In this document: one piece after another, positions 24,677 through 34,090 of the stretch
Position numbering within the stretch: the stretch's first letter is position 1
How the letters are laid out: each line of letters begins with the position of its first letter
Translations under genes and position numbers: made by a program
NCBI RefSeq assembly: GCF_900101825.1
Contig: NZ_FNAG01000007.1
Coordinates: forward strand, 100,468-164,467
Length of the DNA stretch: 64,000 bases
DNA from: Aquimonas voraii
Lineage (GTDB): Bacteria; Pseudomonadota; Gammaproteobacteria; Xanthomonadales; Xanthomonadaceae
Reading direction: 5' to 3'
Notes under the pieces: model-generated
Told to the model about the DNA's origin: nothing
Database searches by the model: none
What the model saw: only the letters and a program-made list of their open reading frames with translations

Positions 24677-27397
24677 ATGCCCGCCGCCACGCCTCGGACA
24701 GCGCCCACCGCCGCCGGAACGCCCCCGCCCTGGCACGCGCTGAGGTCTGACCAGGCCCTGCAGGCCTTGGCCAGCAGCAGCGAAGGCATCGACAGCGCGG
24801 AAGCCTCGCGCAGGCTGGCGGCACAGGGTCCCAACCGGCTGCCCGAACCGCCCCGCCGCAGCGCGCTGCGGCGCCTGCTCGTACAGTTCAACAACCTGCT
24901 GATCCATGTCCTGCTGGCGGCGGGCTTTGTGGTACTGCTGCTCGGGCACACCGTGGATGCCGCGGTCATCTTCGGCGTGGTGGTGCTGAACGCCGTGATC
25001 GGCTTTCTGCAGGAGGGCCGCGCCGAGAATGCGCTGGCGGCGATCCGCGGCCTGATCGATCCGCGCTGCCAGGTGCTGCGCGACGGCCAGCGCGTCTCGC
25101 GGCCGGCGGAAGACCTGGTCCCGGGCGACGTGGTGCTGCTGGAGGCCGGCGACCGGGTCCCGGCCGACCTGCGCCTGCTGCTGGCCAACCGCCTGCGCAT
25201 CGACGAAGCCCTGCTGACCGGCGAATCGGTCGCCGCCGAGAAGACCATGGTTCCGGTGCCCGCCAACAGCGCGCTCGGCGACCGTCGCTGTCTGGCCTTC
25301 AGCGGCACCCTGGTCGCGACCGGCAGCGCGCGCGGCCTGGTGGTTGCGACCGGCGCCGCCACCGAGCTCGGCCACATCAGCACCTTGCTCGGCGCGGTGC
25401 AGACCCTGCGCACACCCTTGGTCGAGCGCATGGACCGCTTCGCCCGCCAGCTCACGGTGTTCATCCTGGTCGTCTCGGTGCTGGTGCTGCTGCTGGCGGT
25501 CTGGCTGCACGGTACCGACTGGACCGAGGCCTTCCTTGCCGTGGTGGGCCTTGCGGTGGCGGCGATTCCCGAAGGCCTGCCCGCGGTCATGACCATCACC
25601 CTGGCCATCGGTGTGCAGCGCATGGCCGCGCGCCACGCCATCGTCCGCCAACTGCCGGCGGTGGAGACGCTGGGCTCGGTGACGGTGATCTGCTCGGACA
25701 AGACCGGCACGCTGACCCGCAACCAGATGAGCGTCGAGCGCCTGCTCGCGGCCGAAGGTGAAGCCCGCATCGAGGGCCTCGGCTACGCGCCACACGGCGA
25801 GGTGCACTGGCAGGGCGCCGATCCGCCGGCCGAAATCGCTGCCCGCGCCGCGCGCGTGGCCCTGCTCTGCAATGACGCCCGCCTGCTGGCCGAGGAATCC
25901 GGCGACTGGGGGGTGCTCGGCGATCCGATGGAGGGCGCGCTGCGCGCCTTCGCGCAGCGGCTTGGACTCGACGAGACCGCCGAGCAGAACGCCCACCCTC
26001 GGCTCGGTGAGCTGCCCTTCGACAGCGCGCATCTCTACATGGCCACCGAGCACCGCATCGGCGACGCGCGCATGGCCCTGGTCAAGGGCGCGCCCGAGCG
26101 CGTGCTCGCGCTGTGTGCCGAGGTTGCCGTTGAAGATGACGCGCGCCCGCTGGACACCGAGCACTGGCGGCGGCGGATCGAGACCCTCGCGGCCGGCGGC
26201 CTGCGCGTGCTGGCCCTCGCGGAAGCGCCGCTGGAGGAAGGCCTGGCGCTCGAGCATGCCGCATTGCCCGGCCGCTGCCGCCTGCTCGGCCTGGTCGGCC
26301 TGATCGACCCGCCGCGCGAGGAGGCCGTCCAAGCCGTCGCCGAATGCCGCAGCGCCGGCCTGCGGGTGAAGATGATCACCGGCGATCACGCCGCCACCGC
26401 GCTGGCCATCGCCCGCGAGCTCGGCCTGCATCAGAGCCCGCGGGTCATCACCGGCCCCGAGCTGGACGCGCTGGACGCAACCGATTTCGCCGAGGCCGCG
26501 CGCGCCATCCAGGTGTTCGCAAGGGTCACGCCCGAACACAAGCTGCGCCTGGTCGAGGCCTTGCAGGCGCAGGGCGAGGTGGTGGCGATGACCGGCGATG
26601 GCGTCAACGACGCGCCGGCGCTCAAACGCGCCGAGGTCGGCGTGGCGATGGGCATGAAGGGCACCGAGACCGCCAAGCAGGCCGCCGAAATGGTGCTGGC
26701 CGACGACAACTTCGCCACCATCGTCGCCGCCGTACGCGAGGGCCGGGTGATCTTCGACAACCTGCGCAAGGTCATCGCCTGGACTCTCCCGACCAATGGC
26801 GGCGAGGCGCTGGCCATCCTCGCCGCGCTGCTGTTCGGCCTGGCCCTGCCGGTGACCGCCGTGCAGATCCTGTGGATCAATCTCGTCACCGCGGTCGCGC
26901 TGGGCCTGACGCTGGCCTTCGAGCCGGCCGAGCCCGGGGTCATGCAGCGCGCGCCGCGCGGCCGCAGTGCGCCCCTGCTCGACGGTTTCCTGCTGTGGCG
27001 GCTGGTCTTCGTCTCGCTGCTGGTGGTGATCGCTGTCTTCGGCGTGTTCCACGCCAGCCAGGCCGCCGGCTACAGCCTGGAGCTGTCGCGCACGCTCGTG
27101 GTCAACACCATCGTGGTGCTGGAGGTCTTCTACCTGTTCGCGGTGCGCTACATCGGCGGCAGCTCGCTGAGCTGGCAGGGCGTTCTAGGCACCCCGGCGG
27201 TGCTGATCGGCGTCGGCTGCGTGGTGTTGGCACAGCTGGCCTTCACCTACCTGCCCGCGCTGCAGGCCCTGTTCCACACCGAGGCCGTATCGCTGCGCGA
27301 CGGCCTGCTGGTGATCGGCATCGGCGTCCTGCTGCTGGCGGTGCTGGAGATCGAGAAGTGGCTGTTCCGGCATCTGGGGCACAGCCGCAGCGGCTAA
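24677..27397 (+). CDS. Cation-transporting P-type ATPase (P2, Ca2+/Na+-like)
   Basis: A 906-residue inner-membrane pump. In order it shows a cation ATPase N-terminal domain (WHALRSDQALQALASSSEGID), actuator motif LTGESVAAEK, ion-binding helix AAIPEGLPAV, phosphorylation motif CSDKTGTLT with Asp341, KGAPERVL nucleotide domain, MITGDHAATALAIA, GDGVNDAPALKRAEVGVAMG hinge and a six-helix C-terminal region. Ten membrane segments are expected. IPEGLPAV and the overall length place it with P2A/P2-type Ca2+ or Na+/H+ pumps rather than heavy-metal P1B pumps; there is no CPC motif. Ion specificity cannot be decided. It ends 10 bases before the WGR gene. Confidence 0.9.
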   Translation: MPAATPRTAPTAAGTPPPWHALRSDQALQALASSSEGIDSAEASRRLAAQGPNRLPEPPRRSALRRLLVQFNNLLIHVLLAAGFVVLLLGHTVDAAVIFGVVVLNAVIGFLQEGRAENALAAIRGLIDPRCQVLRDGQRVSRPAEDLVPGDVVLLEAGDRVPADLRLLLANRLRIDEALLTGESVAAEKTMVPVPANSALGDRRCLAFSGTLVATGSARGLVVATGAATELGHISTLLGAVQTLRTPLVERMDRFARQLTVFILVVSVLVLLLAVWLHGTDWTEAFLAVVGLAVAAIPEGLPAVMTITLAIGVQRMAARHAIVRQLPAVETLGSVTVICSDKTGTLTRNQMSVERLLAAEGEARIEGLGYAPHGEVHWQGADPPAEIAARAARVALLCNDARLLAEESGDWGVLGDPMEGALRAFAQRLGLDETAEQNAHPRLGELPFDSAHLYMATEHRIGDARMALVKGAPERVLALCAEVAVEDDARPLDTEHWRRRIETLAAGGLRVLALAEAPLEEGLALEHAALPGRCRLLGLVGLIDPPREEAVQAVAECRSAGLRVKMITGDHAATALAIARELGLHQSPRVITGPELDALDATDFAEAARAIQVFARVTPEHKLRLVEALQAQGEVVAMTGDGVNDAPALKRAEVGVAMGMKGTETAKQAAEMVLADDNFATIVAAVREGRVIFDNLRKVIAWTLPTNGGEALAILAALLFGLALPVTAVQILWINLVTAVALGLTLAFEPAEPGVMQRAPRGRSAPLLDGFLLWRLVFVSLLVVIAVFGVFHASQAAGYSLELSRTLVVNTIVVLEVFYLFAVRYIGGSSLSWQGVLGTPAVLIGVGCVVLAQLAFTYLPALQALFHTEAVSLRDGLLVIGIGVLLLAVLEIEKWLFRHLGHSRSG

Positions 27398-27407
27398 ACT
27401 GCGCGCC

Positions 27408-27665
27408 ATGCGAATCTTCCTGCAGCAGCCGCCGGCCGCCGGCGAGCCCACCCGCTACCTCAAGCTCACGCTGGAAAAAGACCTGCTCGGCAGCTGGTGG
27501 CTGCACCGCGAGAGCGGCCAGGTCGGCGGCCGCGCCAGCACCAAGCGCGAGGTCTATCCCGGCCAGACCGAGGCGCTCGCCGCCTTCGAGGCCGCCCGCG
27601 ATGCCCAGTTGAAGCGCGGCTTCCGCATCACCTTTTCCGAAGGCGCGGAGGCGCCGCGTCGATGA
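27408..27665 (+). CDS. Small WGR-domain protein
   Basis: An 85-residue protein that is essentially one WGR-like domain: [30 protein letters not shown] ... [20 protein letters not shown], with the Trp and Gly-Arg pattern near the centre. WGR domains occur in PARPs and in small bacterial proteins and bind nucleic acid in characterised eukaryotic cases; here the role is unknown. Its TGA (27663-27665) overlaps the hemE ATG (27662-27664), so the two are translationally coupled. Confidence 0.75.
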   Translation: MRIFLQQPPAAGEPTRYLKLTLEKDLLGSWWLHRESGQVGGRASTKREVYPGQTEALAAFEAARDAQLKRGFRITFSEGAEAPRR

Positions 27666-28729
27666 CTTTCGAACCCCTGAAGAACGACCGCTTCCTGCGC
27701 GCCCTGCGCCGTGAACCCGTGGACTGCACGCCGATCTGGATCATGCGCCAAGCCGGCCGCTACCTGCCGGAATACCGCGCCAGCCGCGCCCGCGCGGGCA
27801 GCTTCCTGGCCATGGCCAAAAACCCCGACTTCGCCTGCGAGGTCACCCTGCAGCCGCTGGAGCGCTTCCCGCTGGACGCGGCCATCCTGTTTTCCGACAT
27901 CCTGACCGTGCCTGACGCGATGGGCCTCGGCCTGTATTTCGCCGAAGGCGAAGGGCCGAAGTTCGAGCGCCCCGTGCGCAGCGAGGCCGACATCGCCAAG
28001 CTCGCCGTGCCCGACATGGCGCAGGACCTCGGCTATGTGATGGACGCGGTGACCCTGATCCGCCGTGAACTTCATGGGCGCGTGCCGCTGATCGGGTTCT
28101 CCGGCAGCCCGTGGACCCTGGCCTGCTACATGATCGAAGGCGGCGGCTCGGACAATTTCTCGAAGATCAAGGCGATGGCGCTGAACGCGCCGGCCGCCCT
28201 GCACCGCCTGCTGGAGGTCACCACGGATGCCGTGATCGCCTACCTCGCCGCGCAGCGCGCCGCTGGCGCACAGGCCCTGCAGGTCTTCGACACCTGGGGC
28301 GGGGTCCTGAGCCCGCGCCTGTACCGCGAGTTCTCGCTGCGCTACCTGAAGCGCATCGCCGAAGCCCTGGACCGCGGCGAAGGGGCGGAGCGCACGCCGC
28401 TGATCCTGTTCGGCCGCGGCAACGGCGCCTACCTCGGTGAACTGGCCGACACCGGCGCCGAGGCCCTAGGCGTGGACTGGCTGACCGATCTTTCCGAGGC
28501 ACGCGCGCGCACCGGCGGCCGCGTGGCGCTGCAGGGCAATCTCGACCCCTGCGTGCTCTATGCCGAACCCGAAGTCATCCGCAGCGAAGTCGCGGCGACG
28601 CTGGCCTCTTACGGCGAAGGCCCCGGCCATGTCTTCAACCTGGGTCACGGCGTCTCGCCGGACATGAACCCGGAGCACGTGGCCGCGCTGGTCGAGGCGG
28701 TGCATACACTCAGCGCCAGGCCGCGCTGA
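27662..28729 (+). CDS. hemE: Uroporphyrinogen decarboxylase
   Basis: A 355-residue enzyme that removes four carboxyl groups from uroporphyrinogen III to give coproporphyrinogen III in haem synthesis. Signatures: [16 protein letters not shown] (substrate-binding Arg pair), [15 protein letters not shown] with the catalytic Asp, [28 protein letters not shown] and [15 protein letters not shown] near the C-terminus. Length is typical. ATG overlaps the WGR stop by four bases (ATGA). Three hairpins follow the gene. Confidence 0.97.
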   Translation: MTFEPLKNDRFLRALRREPVDCTPIWIMRQAGRYLPEYRASRARAGSFLAMAKNPDFACEVTLQPLERFPLDAAILFSDILTVPDAMGLGLYFAEGEGPKFERPVRSEADIAKLAVPDMAQDLGYVMDAVTLIRRELHGRVPLIGFSGSPWTLACYMIEGGGSDNFSKIKAMALNAPAALHRLLEVTTDAVIAYLAAQRAAGAQALQVFDTWGGVLSPRLYREFSLRYLKRIAEALDRGEGAERTPLILFGRGNGAYLGELADTGAEALGVDWLTDLSEARARTGGRVALQGNLDPCVLYAEPEVIRSEVAATLASYGEGPGHVFNLGHGVSPDMNPEHVAALVEAVHTLSARPR

Positions 28730-28789
28730 GCGCCCTGCTTACGCGCCGTGGCAGCGCTCCTCCTGTCCACCCGGCTCGGCTCACTGTTC

Positions 28790-28874
28790 GCGAGTCCGGC
28801 GCATGCCCGGACTCGCTGGCGCAGGATCACGCGCTTGCATGCGTGATCTGCGGGGCGCGCCTTCCTGGGCGCGC
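28790..28874. repeat. Cluster of three hairpins between hemE and hybrid kinase
   Basis: Three consecutive perfect inverted repeats: GCGAGTCCGG with its complement (28790-28816, 10 bp, 7-base loop), GATCACGC (28825-28848, 8 bp, 8-base loop) and GCGCGCC (28855-28874, 7 bp, 6-base loop). None has a T-tract. They lie between two converging genes and probably act as bidirectional terminators or RNA end-protectors. Confidence 0.6.
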
Positions 28875-28901
28875 AGACGCACTCGATCCCCCAGCCGTGT
28901 C

Positions 28902-31900
28902 CTAGGCGTCGGCGCGAAGTGCGGCGCGCAGGGCCTCGGCCTCCGCCGGCTTGCGCAGGAAGCGATCGAAGCCCGCGCGCGCGGCCTGGGCCTCGCTTTC
29001 GGCATCCGCGCGGGCGGTCAGCGCGACCAGGCGCGGGACCCGCCCCTTCAGCAGCCCGGCAAGCTCGAAGCCATCGACGGCCGGCAGATCGATGTCGAGC
29101 ACCGCGACATCGAAAGCCTGCGTCTCCAGCAGCGGCAGCGCTGCGAGGGCGTGCGCGGCGCGCTGCACGCGGCAGCCCCAGGCCTGCATCAACCCGACCA
29201 GCGCTTCGGCCACATCGGGATGGTCCTCGACCAGCAGCACCCTGAGGCCCAGCGCCGTCGGCGCGATCTCAGGTTCGGGCGCGGGCTGGCTCGCGGTCGC
29301 GGGGCCGTGCACCGGCAGGCTGAGTTCGAGGGTGAAGCAGCTGCCAATGCCGGGCTCGCTGCTGGCGCCGACCCGCCCGCCCATGGCCTCGGCCAATTGG
29401 CGGCTGATCGACAGGCCGAGGCCACTGCCGCCGTGCTCGCGGGCGGTGCGCTCGCCATCGACCTGCGCGAAGGGCTGGAACAGAGCGGACAGCTGCGAGG
29501 CGCTCAGGCCCGGCCCGGTGTCCTGCACCGCGAAGCACAGCCGGAGGCGCCCATCGGTCTCGAACCCGTTCGCCGTCAGCGCCAGCTGCACCCGCCCCTC
29601 GCGGGTGAACTTGATCGCATTGCCCAGCAGGTTCAGCAGGATCTGCTGCAGGCGCAGCGGATCGACCTCGACCCGCAGCGCGGCCGCGGGGTCGAGCTGC
29701 AACGCGAACTGCAGGCCCTTCGCCTGCGCCAGCGGACGCTGCAGCTCCGCCACCTCGGCCAGTAGACCCGGCAGGTCGACCGGCTGCGGAAGCAGCTCCA
29801 GCCGACCGGCCTCGATCCGCGCCATGTCCAGCGCCTCGTTCACCAGCCGCAGCATCATCTGGCCGGACCGGCGGACCGCCTCGGCCTGGCGCCGCTGCTC
29901 GGGACTCAGAGGCGAAGCCAACAGCAGGGCGTTCATACCGAGCAGGCCGGCCATCGGCGTGCGCACCTCATGCCCGAGGGTGGCGAGGAAGCGGCCCTTG
30001 GCCTCGGAGGCCTCCTGGGCCAGGCGCTGGGCCTGTTCCGCCATGCGCAGACGGTAGCGGGCAGCCAGCCGGCGTCGATAGCCCAGCACCGCCAGCGCCG
30101 TGCTCGCCAGCGCCAGCAGGGCATAGGCCAGCCAGGCGGCGGGCGTCCACCACCAGGGCGAGGCGACCATGATGTCGCGACTCTGTACCGGCAGCCAGCG
30201 ACCGTCCGCGCCCGCGGCGCTCACGTGCAGGCGGAAGCGACCCGCCGGCAGCTGCGCGTAGGCGCGCTCGGGCACGTTGCCGGTCTCGATCCAACCAGGG
30301 TCGACGCCTTCGAGCTTGAAACGGTAGGCATGCGTGCGCGGATCGGCGAAGGACAAGAGTCGCAGGCCGATGCGCAAATCGCGATCGCCGTGGCGGAGCT
30401 GGATCGGTCCCGCCGGCAGCTCGATGCGCTCGCCCCTGCGGATCACCGAGGCCTCATGCCAGTGCAGGGGCGAGGGCTTGGCCGGGCCACGCAGGCGCGC
30501 GGGGTCGAACACCACCACGCCGCCCAGGGTCAGCGCCGCGATGTAGCCGTCGGCGGTCAGCAGTGGCGCCTGACGGTTGCGGAACTCGCTGCTCGGCAGG
30601 CCATTGCGCTCGGTGAACTGGCGCAGCTCGGCGAGTTCGCCCTCGCGCGGTGGCCGATAGCGGAACAGGCCGCGCCCCGTGGTCAGCCAGACTTCGCCCT
30701 CGGGCAGCACGACCAGCCCTCCGGACTCGACCTCGGGCAACCCGGCCTGGGCGCCGATGCCCTCGATGCGCGCCAGCGCAGATCCATCCCAGCGATGCCG
30801 TTCCAGGCCGGTCAGGTGGTGCAGCCAGAGCTCGTCGCCGCCGCTGAAAGCGAAGCCGAAGATGCGGGTCGCTGGCGAGCCGGGCACCGGCACGAACTCG
30901 CCGCCCTCCGGCGGGCGGCGATACAAGCCGCCGGGGCCGGCCCACCAGATCGCGCCGTCCGGTGCACGCGCCAGATGCTCGGTCTCGACCAGGGCGCCGC
31001 CGGACTCGGGGCCGCCGAACCCGCGCAGCACACGCCCCTGCGGATCGCGCAACTGCAGCCCCCCGCCAATCACGCCCAGCCAGATGCCCTCGGGCGTTTC
31101 CAGCAAATGGTCGACCTCACCGCTCGGCACGGGATCCTCGCCGGCGGTGCCGAAGCGCTGTTCGCGACCGTCGGCGAAGCGGATCAGCAGGCCATCCATG
31201 AGGCCCAGCCAGAGGCTGCCGTCAGCGCGCTCCAGCACCGCGCGTGGACGGTTGGGCGGCAGGTCATCGCCTGCCCGCAGGGTACGGATCTCACCGCTGA
31301 CAAGGTCGAGACGCTCGAGCTCGAAGGCATGCCCCACTACCAGCAGGCCGCCGTCGCGCGCCTCGGCCAGGCTGAGCGGCACCGAGCCACCGCGTTCGGG
31401 CTCGCGACGCAGCACGCTGAAATCGCGCCAGGCCGGCGGCAGGCGTGCCAGACCACCGCCGTCGGACGCAAACCACAGGCCGTCCTCATGATCGCGCAAG
31501 ATCGACATCACCATCCGCCCGGGGAACGCCCCGCGCAGGCCGGGCTGCACCTCGGCGGCGATCCAGTCGTGCCCGCGCAGGCTTTGCAGCCCGGTCGACA
31601 TTCCAACCCAGAGGTGGCCGTCGCCCTCGTCGAGGATCGAAAGCACGTTGGCGCTGGGCAAGCCACTCCAACGCTCGAAGCGGGCCGTCTCGCCGACCAG
31701 TTCCAAGCGCCAGAGCGCATCCGTGGTACCCACGTGAAGGCCGCCGTCGGCGCGCTCGGCGAGCTGCCAGACCCAATGCCCGCGCGCCGACTCGGACGGC
31801 GGGCGATGGCAGTCGAAACCCGCACCGCGCGGCCGGCACAGGCCGCCGGTCGTGCCGATCCACAGCGTGCCGTCGCGGGCATGCAGCAAGGACAGCACGG

Positions 31901-32453
31901 TGTCGCCGCCGAGGCTGTCGGCGCGCGCCGGATCGTGGCGGAACACCTCCAACTCGCCGCGCGCGATGTGCATGCGGTAAAGCCCGGTGCGGAAGCCGCC
32001 GAACCAGAGGCTGCCGTCGCCATCGCTGCTGATCGCGAACACGTCGTCGGCTTCGATGCGCGGATCGGTGCTGCGATTGAAGTGGCGGAAGCGCGCCGGG
32101 CGCTGCGATTCCAGCCGGCTCAAACCACCGCCCTCGGTGGCCACCCAGAGCCGGCCCTCGCGATCCACATGCAGGGCCTGGGCATTGTTGGCCGGCAGCG
32201 AGTACGGGTCGTCGGAAGCGTGGCGGAAGATCTCGAAACCGACGCCGTCGTAGCGGGCCAGGCCCTCGACGCTGCCGATCCACAGGAAGCCCTCGCGATC
32301 CTGCGCCAGCGCGTACACCTTGCTGGAGGGCAGGCCGTCGGCGGTGCCGAAGCTGTCGAACAGGGGCGTCTCCGGCAGCGGCGGCGCCGCCCAGGCGGAC
32401 GCGCCGACAACAAGGAGAAGACTCAAGGCGCAGAGGCAACGCGGAAAGCGCAT
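28902..32453 (-). CDS. Hybrid two-component sensor with beta-propeller input domain
   Basis: A 1183-residue hybrid histidine kinase. A signal peptide (residues 1-22) precedes about 14 Reg_prop-type repeats (patterns such as REGFLWIGSVEGLARYDG, DREGRLWVATEGGGLSRL, DGSLWFGG) forming periplasmic propellers, then a Y_Y_Y domain (YRFKLEGVDPGWIETGNVPERAYAQLPAGRF split over the fold). One membrane helix near 765-790 leads to HisKA with His828 (LGHEVRTPMAGLL), an ATPase domain (NLLGNAIKFT, DTGPGLS, GGSGLGLSI) and a C-terminal receiver with Asp1120 (VAVLDIDLPAVDGFE). No DNA-binding domain is fused, unlike Bacteroides hybrids. Ligand unknown; polysaccharide sensing is known for some relatives. Confidence 0.92.
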   Translation of the reverse strand: MRFPRCLCALSLLLVVGASAWAAPPLPETPLFDSFGTADGLPSSKVYALAQDREGFLWIGSVEGLARYDGVGFEIFRHASDDPYSLPANNAQALHVDREGRLWVATEGGGLSRLESQRPARFRHFNRSTDPRIEADDVFAISSDGDGSLWFGGFRTGLYRMHIARGELEVFRHDPARADSLGGDTVLSLLHARDGTLWIGTTGGLCRPRGAGFDCHRPPSESARGHWVWQLAERADGGLHVGTTDALWRLELVGETARFERWSGLPSANVLSILDEGDGHLWVGMSTGLQSLRGHDWIAAEVQPGLRGAFPGRMVMSILRDHEDGLWFASDGGGLARLPPAWRDFSVLRREPERGGSVPLSLAEARDGGLLVVGHAFELERLDLVSGEIRTLRAGDDLPPNRPRAVLERADGSLWLGLMDGLLIRFADGREQRFGTAGEDPVPSGEVDHLLETPEGIWLGVIGGGLQLRDPQGRVLRGFGGPESGGALVETEHLARAPDGAIWWAGPGGLYRRPPEGGEFVPVPGSPATRIFGFAFSGGDELWLHHLTGLERHRWDGSALARIEGIGAQAGLPEVESGGLVVLPEGEVWLTTGRGLFRYRPPREGELAELRQFTERNGLPSSEFRNRQAPLLTADGYIAALTLGGVVVFDPARLRGPAKPSPLHWHEASVIRRGERIELPAGPIQLRHGDRDLRIGLRLLSFADPRTHAYRFKLEGVDPGWIETGNVPERAYAQLPAGRFRLHVSAAGADGRWLPVQSRDIMVASPWWWTPAAWLAYALLALASTALAVLGYRRRLAARYRLRMAEQAQRLAQEASEAKGRFLATLGHEVRTPMAGLLGMNALLLASPLSPEQRRQAEAVRRSGQMMLRLVNEALDMARIEAGRLELLPQPVDLPGLLAEVAELQRPLAQAKGLQFALQLDPAAALRVEVDPLRLQQILLNLLGNAIKFTREGRVQLALTANGFETDGRLRLCFAVQDTGPGLSASQLSALFQPFAQVDGERTAREHGGSGLGLSISRQLAEAMGGRVGASSEPGIGSCFTLELSLPVHGPATASQPAPEPEIAPTALGLRVLLVEDHPDVAEALVGLMQAWGCRVQRAAHALAALPLLETQAFDVAVLDIDLPAVDGFELAGLLKGRVPRLVALTARADAESEAQAARAGFDRFLRKPAEAEALRAALRADA

Positions 32454-32498
32454 CGGTTCAAGACCTGATCAATCGCTTGAGCGCGCATCCTGCCACAG

Positions 32499-32529
32499 GC
32501 CCTGCTGCAACGCGCCGTTGCAGCAGGGC
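32499..32529. repeat. Perfect 14-bp inverted repeat in divergent promoter region
   Basis: GCCCTGCTGCAACG (32499-32512) and its exact complement (32516-32529) are separated by CGC. The element lies in the 149-bp gap between the hybrid kinase and the GTPase gene, which are transcribed away from each other. It could be an operator for a dimeric regulator or a stable leader hairpin. Confidence 0.65.
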
Positions 32530-32602
32530 AACGGGCCCTGATGCCACGGTGACGGCCGCGGTCCGTAGAATCGACCCGCCGCCTCCACGAGACCGTATCC
32601 GC

Positions 32603-34090
32603 GTGCGCCGACCCGGTGATCCCCTGCGACTGCTGCTGGCCCTGCTCGCCCTCGTGGCAACGGCGGCCCTGCTGTACCTGGGCCTGGCCCTGCTGGAGCG
32701 CAGCCTCGACGTATGGGCGCAGCTGCAGGCGCTGCCGGCTTGGATCCGCGGCGCGCTGCTCGCTGTATTGGCAGTGTTTGGTGCGGCCGGCGCCTGGCTC
32801 GCCCTGCGCCTCTTGCGCGGCGGCCCGGGCCGGGCGCCGCGCGCCGAACCGATCGATCGCGCGCGCATCGAAGCGCGTCTCGAAGCGCTCGAGGCGCTGG
32901 GCGAGCCGGCCGATTTCGCCCGCGGCGAGCTGACGGAGCTGGACGCAAGGCGTGCCCGCGGGGTGCTGCAGCTGGCCCTGTTCGGCGACATCTCCGCCGG
33001 CAAGAGCAGCCTGCTGCGCGCGCTGGTGCCGGGCGCTGAAGTCGCCGTCGACGTGCGCGGCGGTTCGACCACCGACGTCCGCCATCACCGCGCCCTGTTC
33101 GAAGGCCATCCGCTTGAGCTCGCCGACGTGCCCGGCACCCACGGTGCGGACGGCCAACCGCTGTCGGAACTCGCCCGTGCCGAGGCCGCGCGAGCGCACG
33201 CCCTGCTGTATGTCTGCGAGGGCGACCTGACCCGCGGCCAGGATGCCGACCTGCGCGCGCTCGCCCGCTTCGGCCGCCCGCTGTTCCTGCTGCTGAACAA
33301 ATCCGATCGCTACGCCGACGGCGAGCGCACCGCCCTGCTGGCGCATCTGCGGCAGCGCTATGCGGACCTTGGACTGCGCGTGCTGGCGGTCAGCGCTGGA
33401 CATCGCGAGCAGCTGCAGCGGATCGAGACCGACGGCCGCGAGACCACGGTCGAACGCGAACGCCCCGCCGATCTCGGCGAGCTGCCGCAGGCCCTGCGTG
33501 CGCTGGCGCGCATCGAAACCGGACAGCTCGAGCCCGCTCGCGAAGCGGCAACGCTGGCCGCGCTCGACGCGCGCATGGCCGCCGCCGAGCTGGCGGCGCG
33601 CGGGCGCGAAGCCGAGGCCATCCTGCGCCGCTACACCCGCCGCGCGCTGGTGGCAGCACTCGCCACCGTTGCCCCCGGCACCGACCTGATCATCCAGGGC
33701 GGGCTGGCCGCGGCGATGCTGCACGAGCTCGCCCGACTGCACGGCCGCAGCCTGCGCGATCTCGACGTCGATGCCTTCCTGAAGGCCGCCGGCGGCCGCG
33801 TGCGCAGCCATAGCGCGGTGCTGCTGGCGATCGCCGGCAATGCGCTGAAGGCCTTTCCCGGTCTGGGCACGCTCGGCGGCGGCCTCGTTCATGCGGTCGC
33901 CTATGGCCTGCTGTTCGATGCGCTGGGACGGGCGGCCGCCGAGGCCCTCGCCCAGGGCAGTGCGCTCGACCGCAGCGCCACCCTGGATGCCTTCGAGAAG
34001 CAGCTGGCCGCGCCGCGCGCAGAAGCCCTGAAGCGGCTGGCGGCGCTGGGCATCGAAGCGATTCGCGGCGAACGTGAGGTGCAGCGATGA
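32603..34090 (+). CDS. Membrane GTPase with C-terminal DUF697-like domain
   Basis: A 495-residue Era/dynamin-like GTPase. Two membrane helices (about residues 7-30 and 48-70) precede the G domain: G1 GDISAGKSS (128-136), G3 DVPGTHG and G4 NKSD. The C-terminal ~120 residues (VAPGTDLIIQGGLAAAMLHELARLHG ... GLGTLGGGLVHAVAYGLLFDALG) are hydrophobic and match the DUF697/YcjF-type membrane domain. GTG 32603 was chosen; an upstream start lies in the inverted repeat region and gives an Arg/Pro-rich N-terminus. First gene of a five-gene block; its stop overlaps the YceI ATG by four bases. Function unknown. Confidence 0.8.
   Translation: MRRPGDPLRLLLALLALVATAALLYLGLALLERSLDVWAQLQALPAWIRGALLAVLAVFGAAGAWLALRLLRGGPGRAPRAEPIDRARIEARLEALEALGEPADFARGELTELDARRARGVLQLALFGDISAGKSSLLRALVPGAEVAVDVRGGSTTDVRHHRALFEGHPLELADVPGTHGADGQPLSELARAEAARAHALLYVCEGDLTRGQDADLRALARFGRPLFLLLNKSDRYADGERTALLAHLRQRYADLGLRVLAVSAGHREQLQRIETDGRETTVERERPADLGELPQALRALARIETGQLEPAREAATLAALDARMAAAELAARGREAEAILRRYTRRALVAALATVAPGTDLIIQGGLAAAMLHELARLHGRSLRDLDVDAFLKAAGGRVRSHSAVLLAIAGNALKAFPGLGTLGGGLVHAVAYGLLFDALGRAAAEALAQGSALDRSATLDAFEKQLAAPRAEALKRLAALGIEAIRGEREVQR

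Noticed and set aside
24383..27052. 889-codon open frame on the minus strand across the P-type ATPase gene
   Set aside because: It mirrors the codon pattern of a high-GC gene, is His/Gln/Arg-rich with no recognisable domain, and the plus-strand gene has every P-type ATPase motif. Similar antisense frames cover dxs (16014-17828), the hybrid kinase (29970-32468), the DUF349/CodA-like genes (57302-59665) and the M13 gene (61874-63868).
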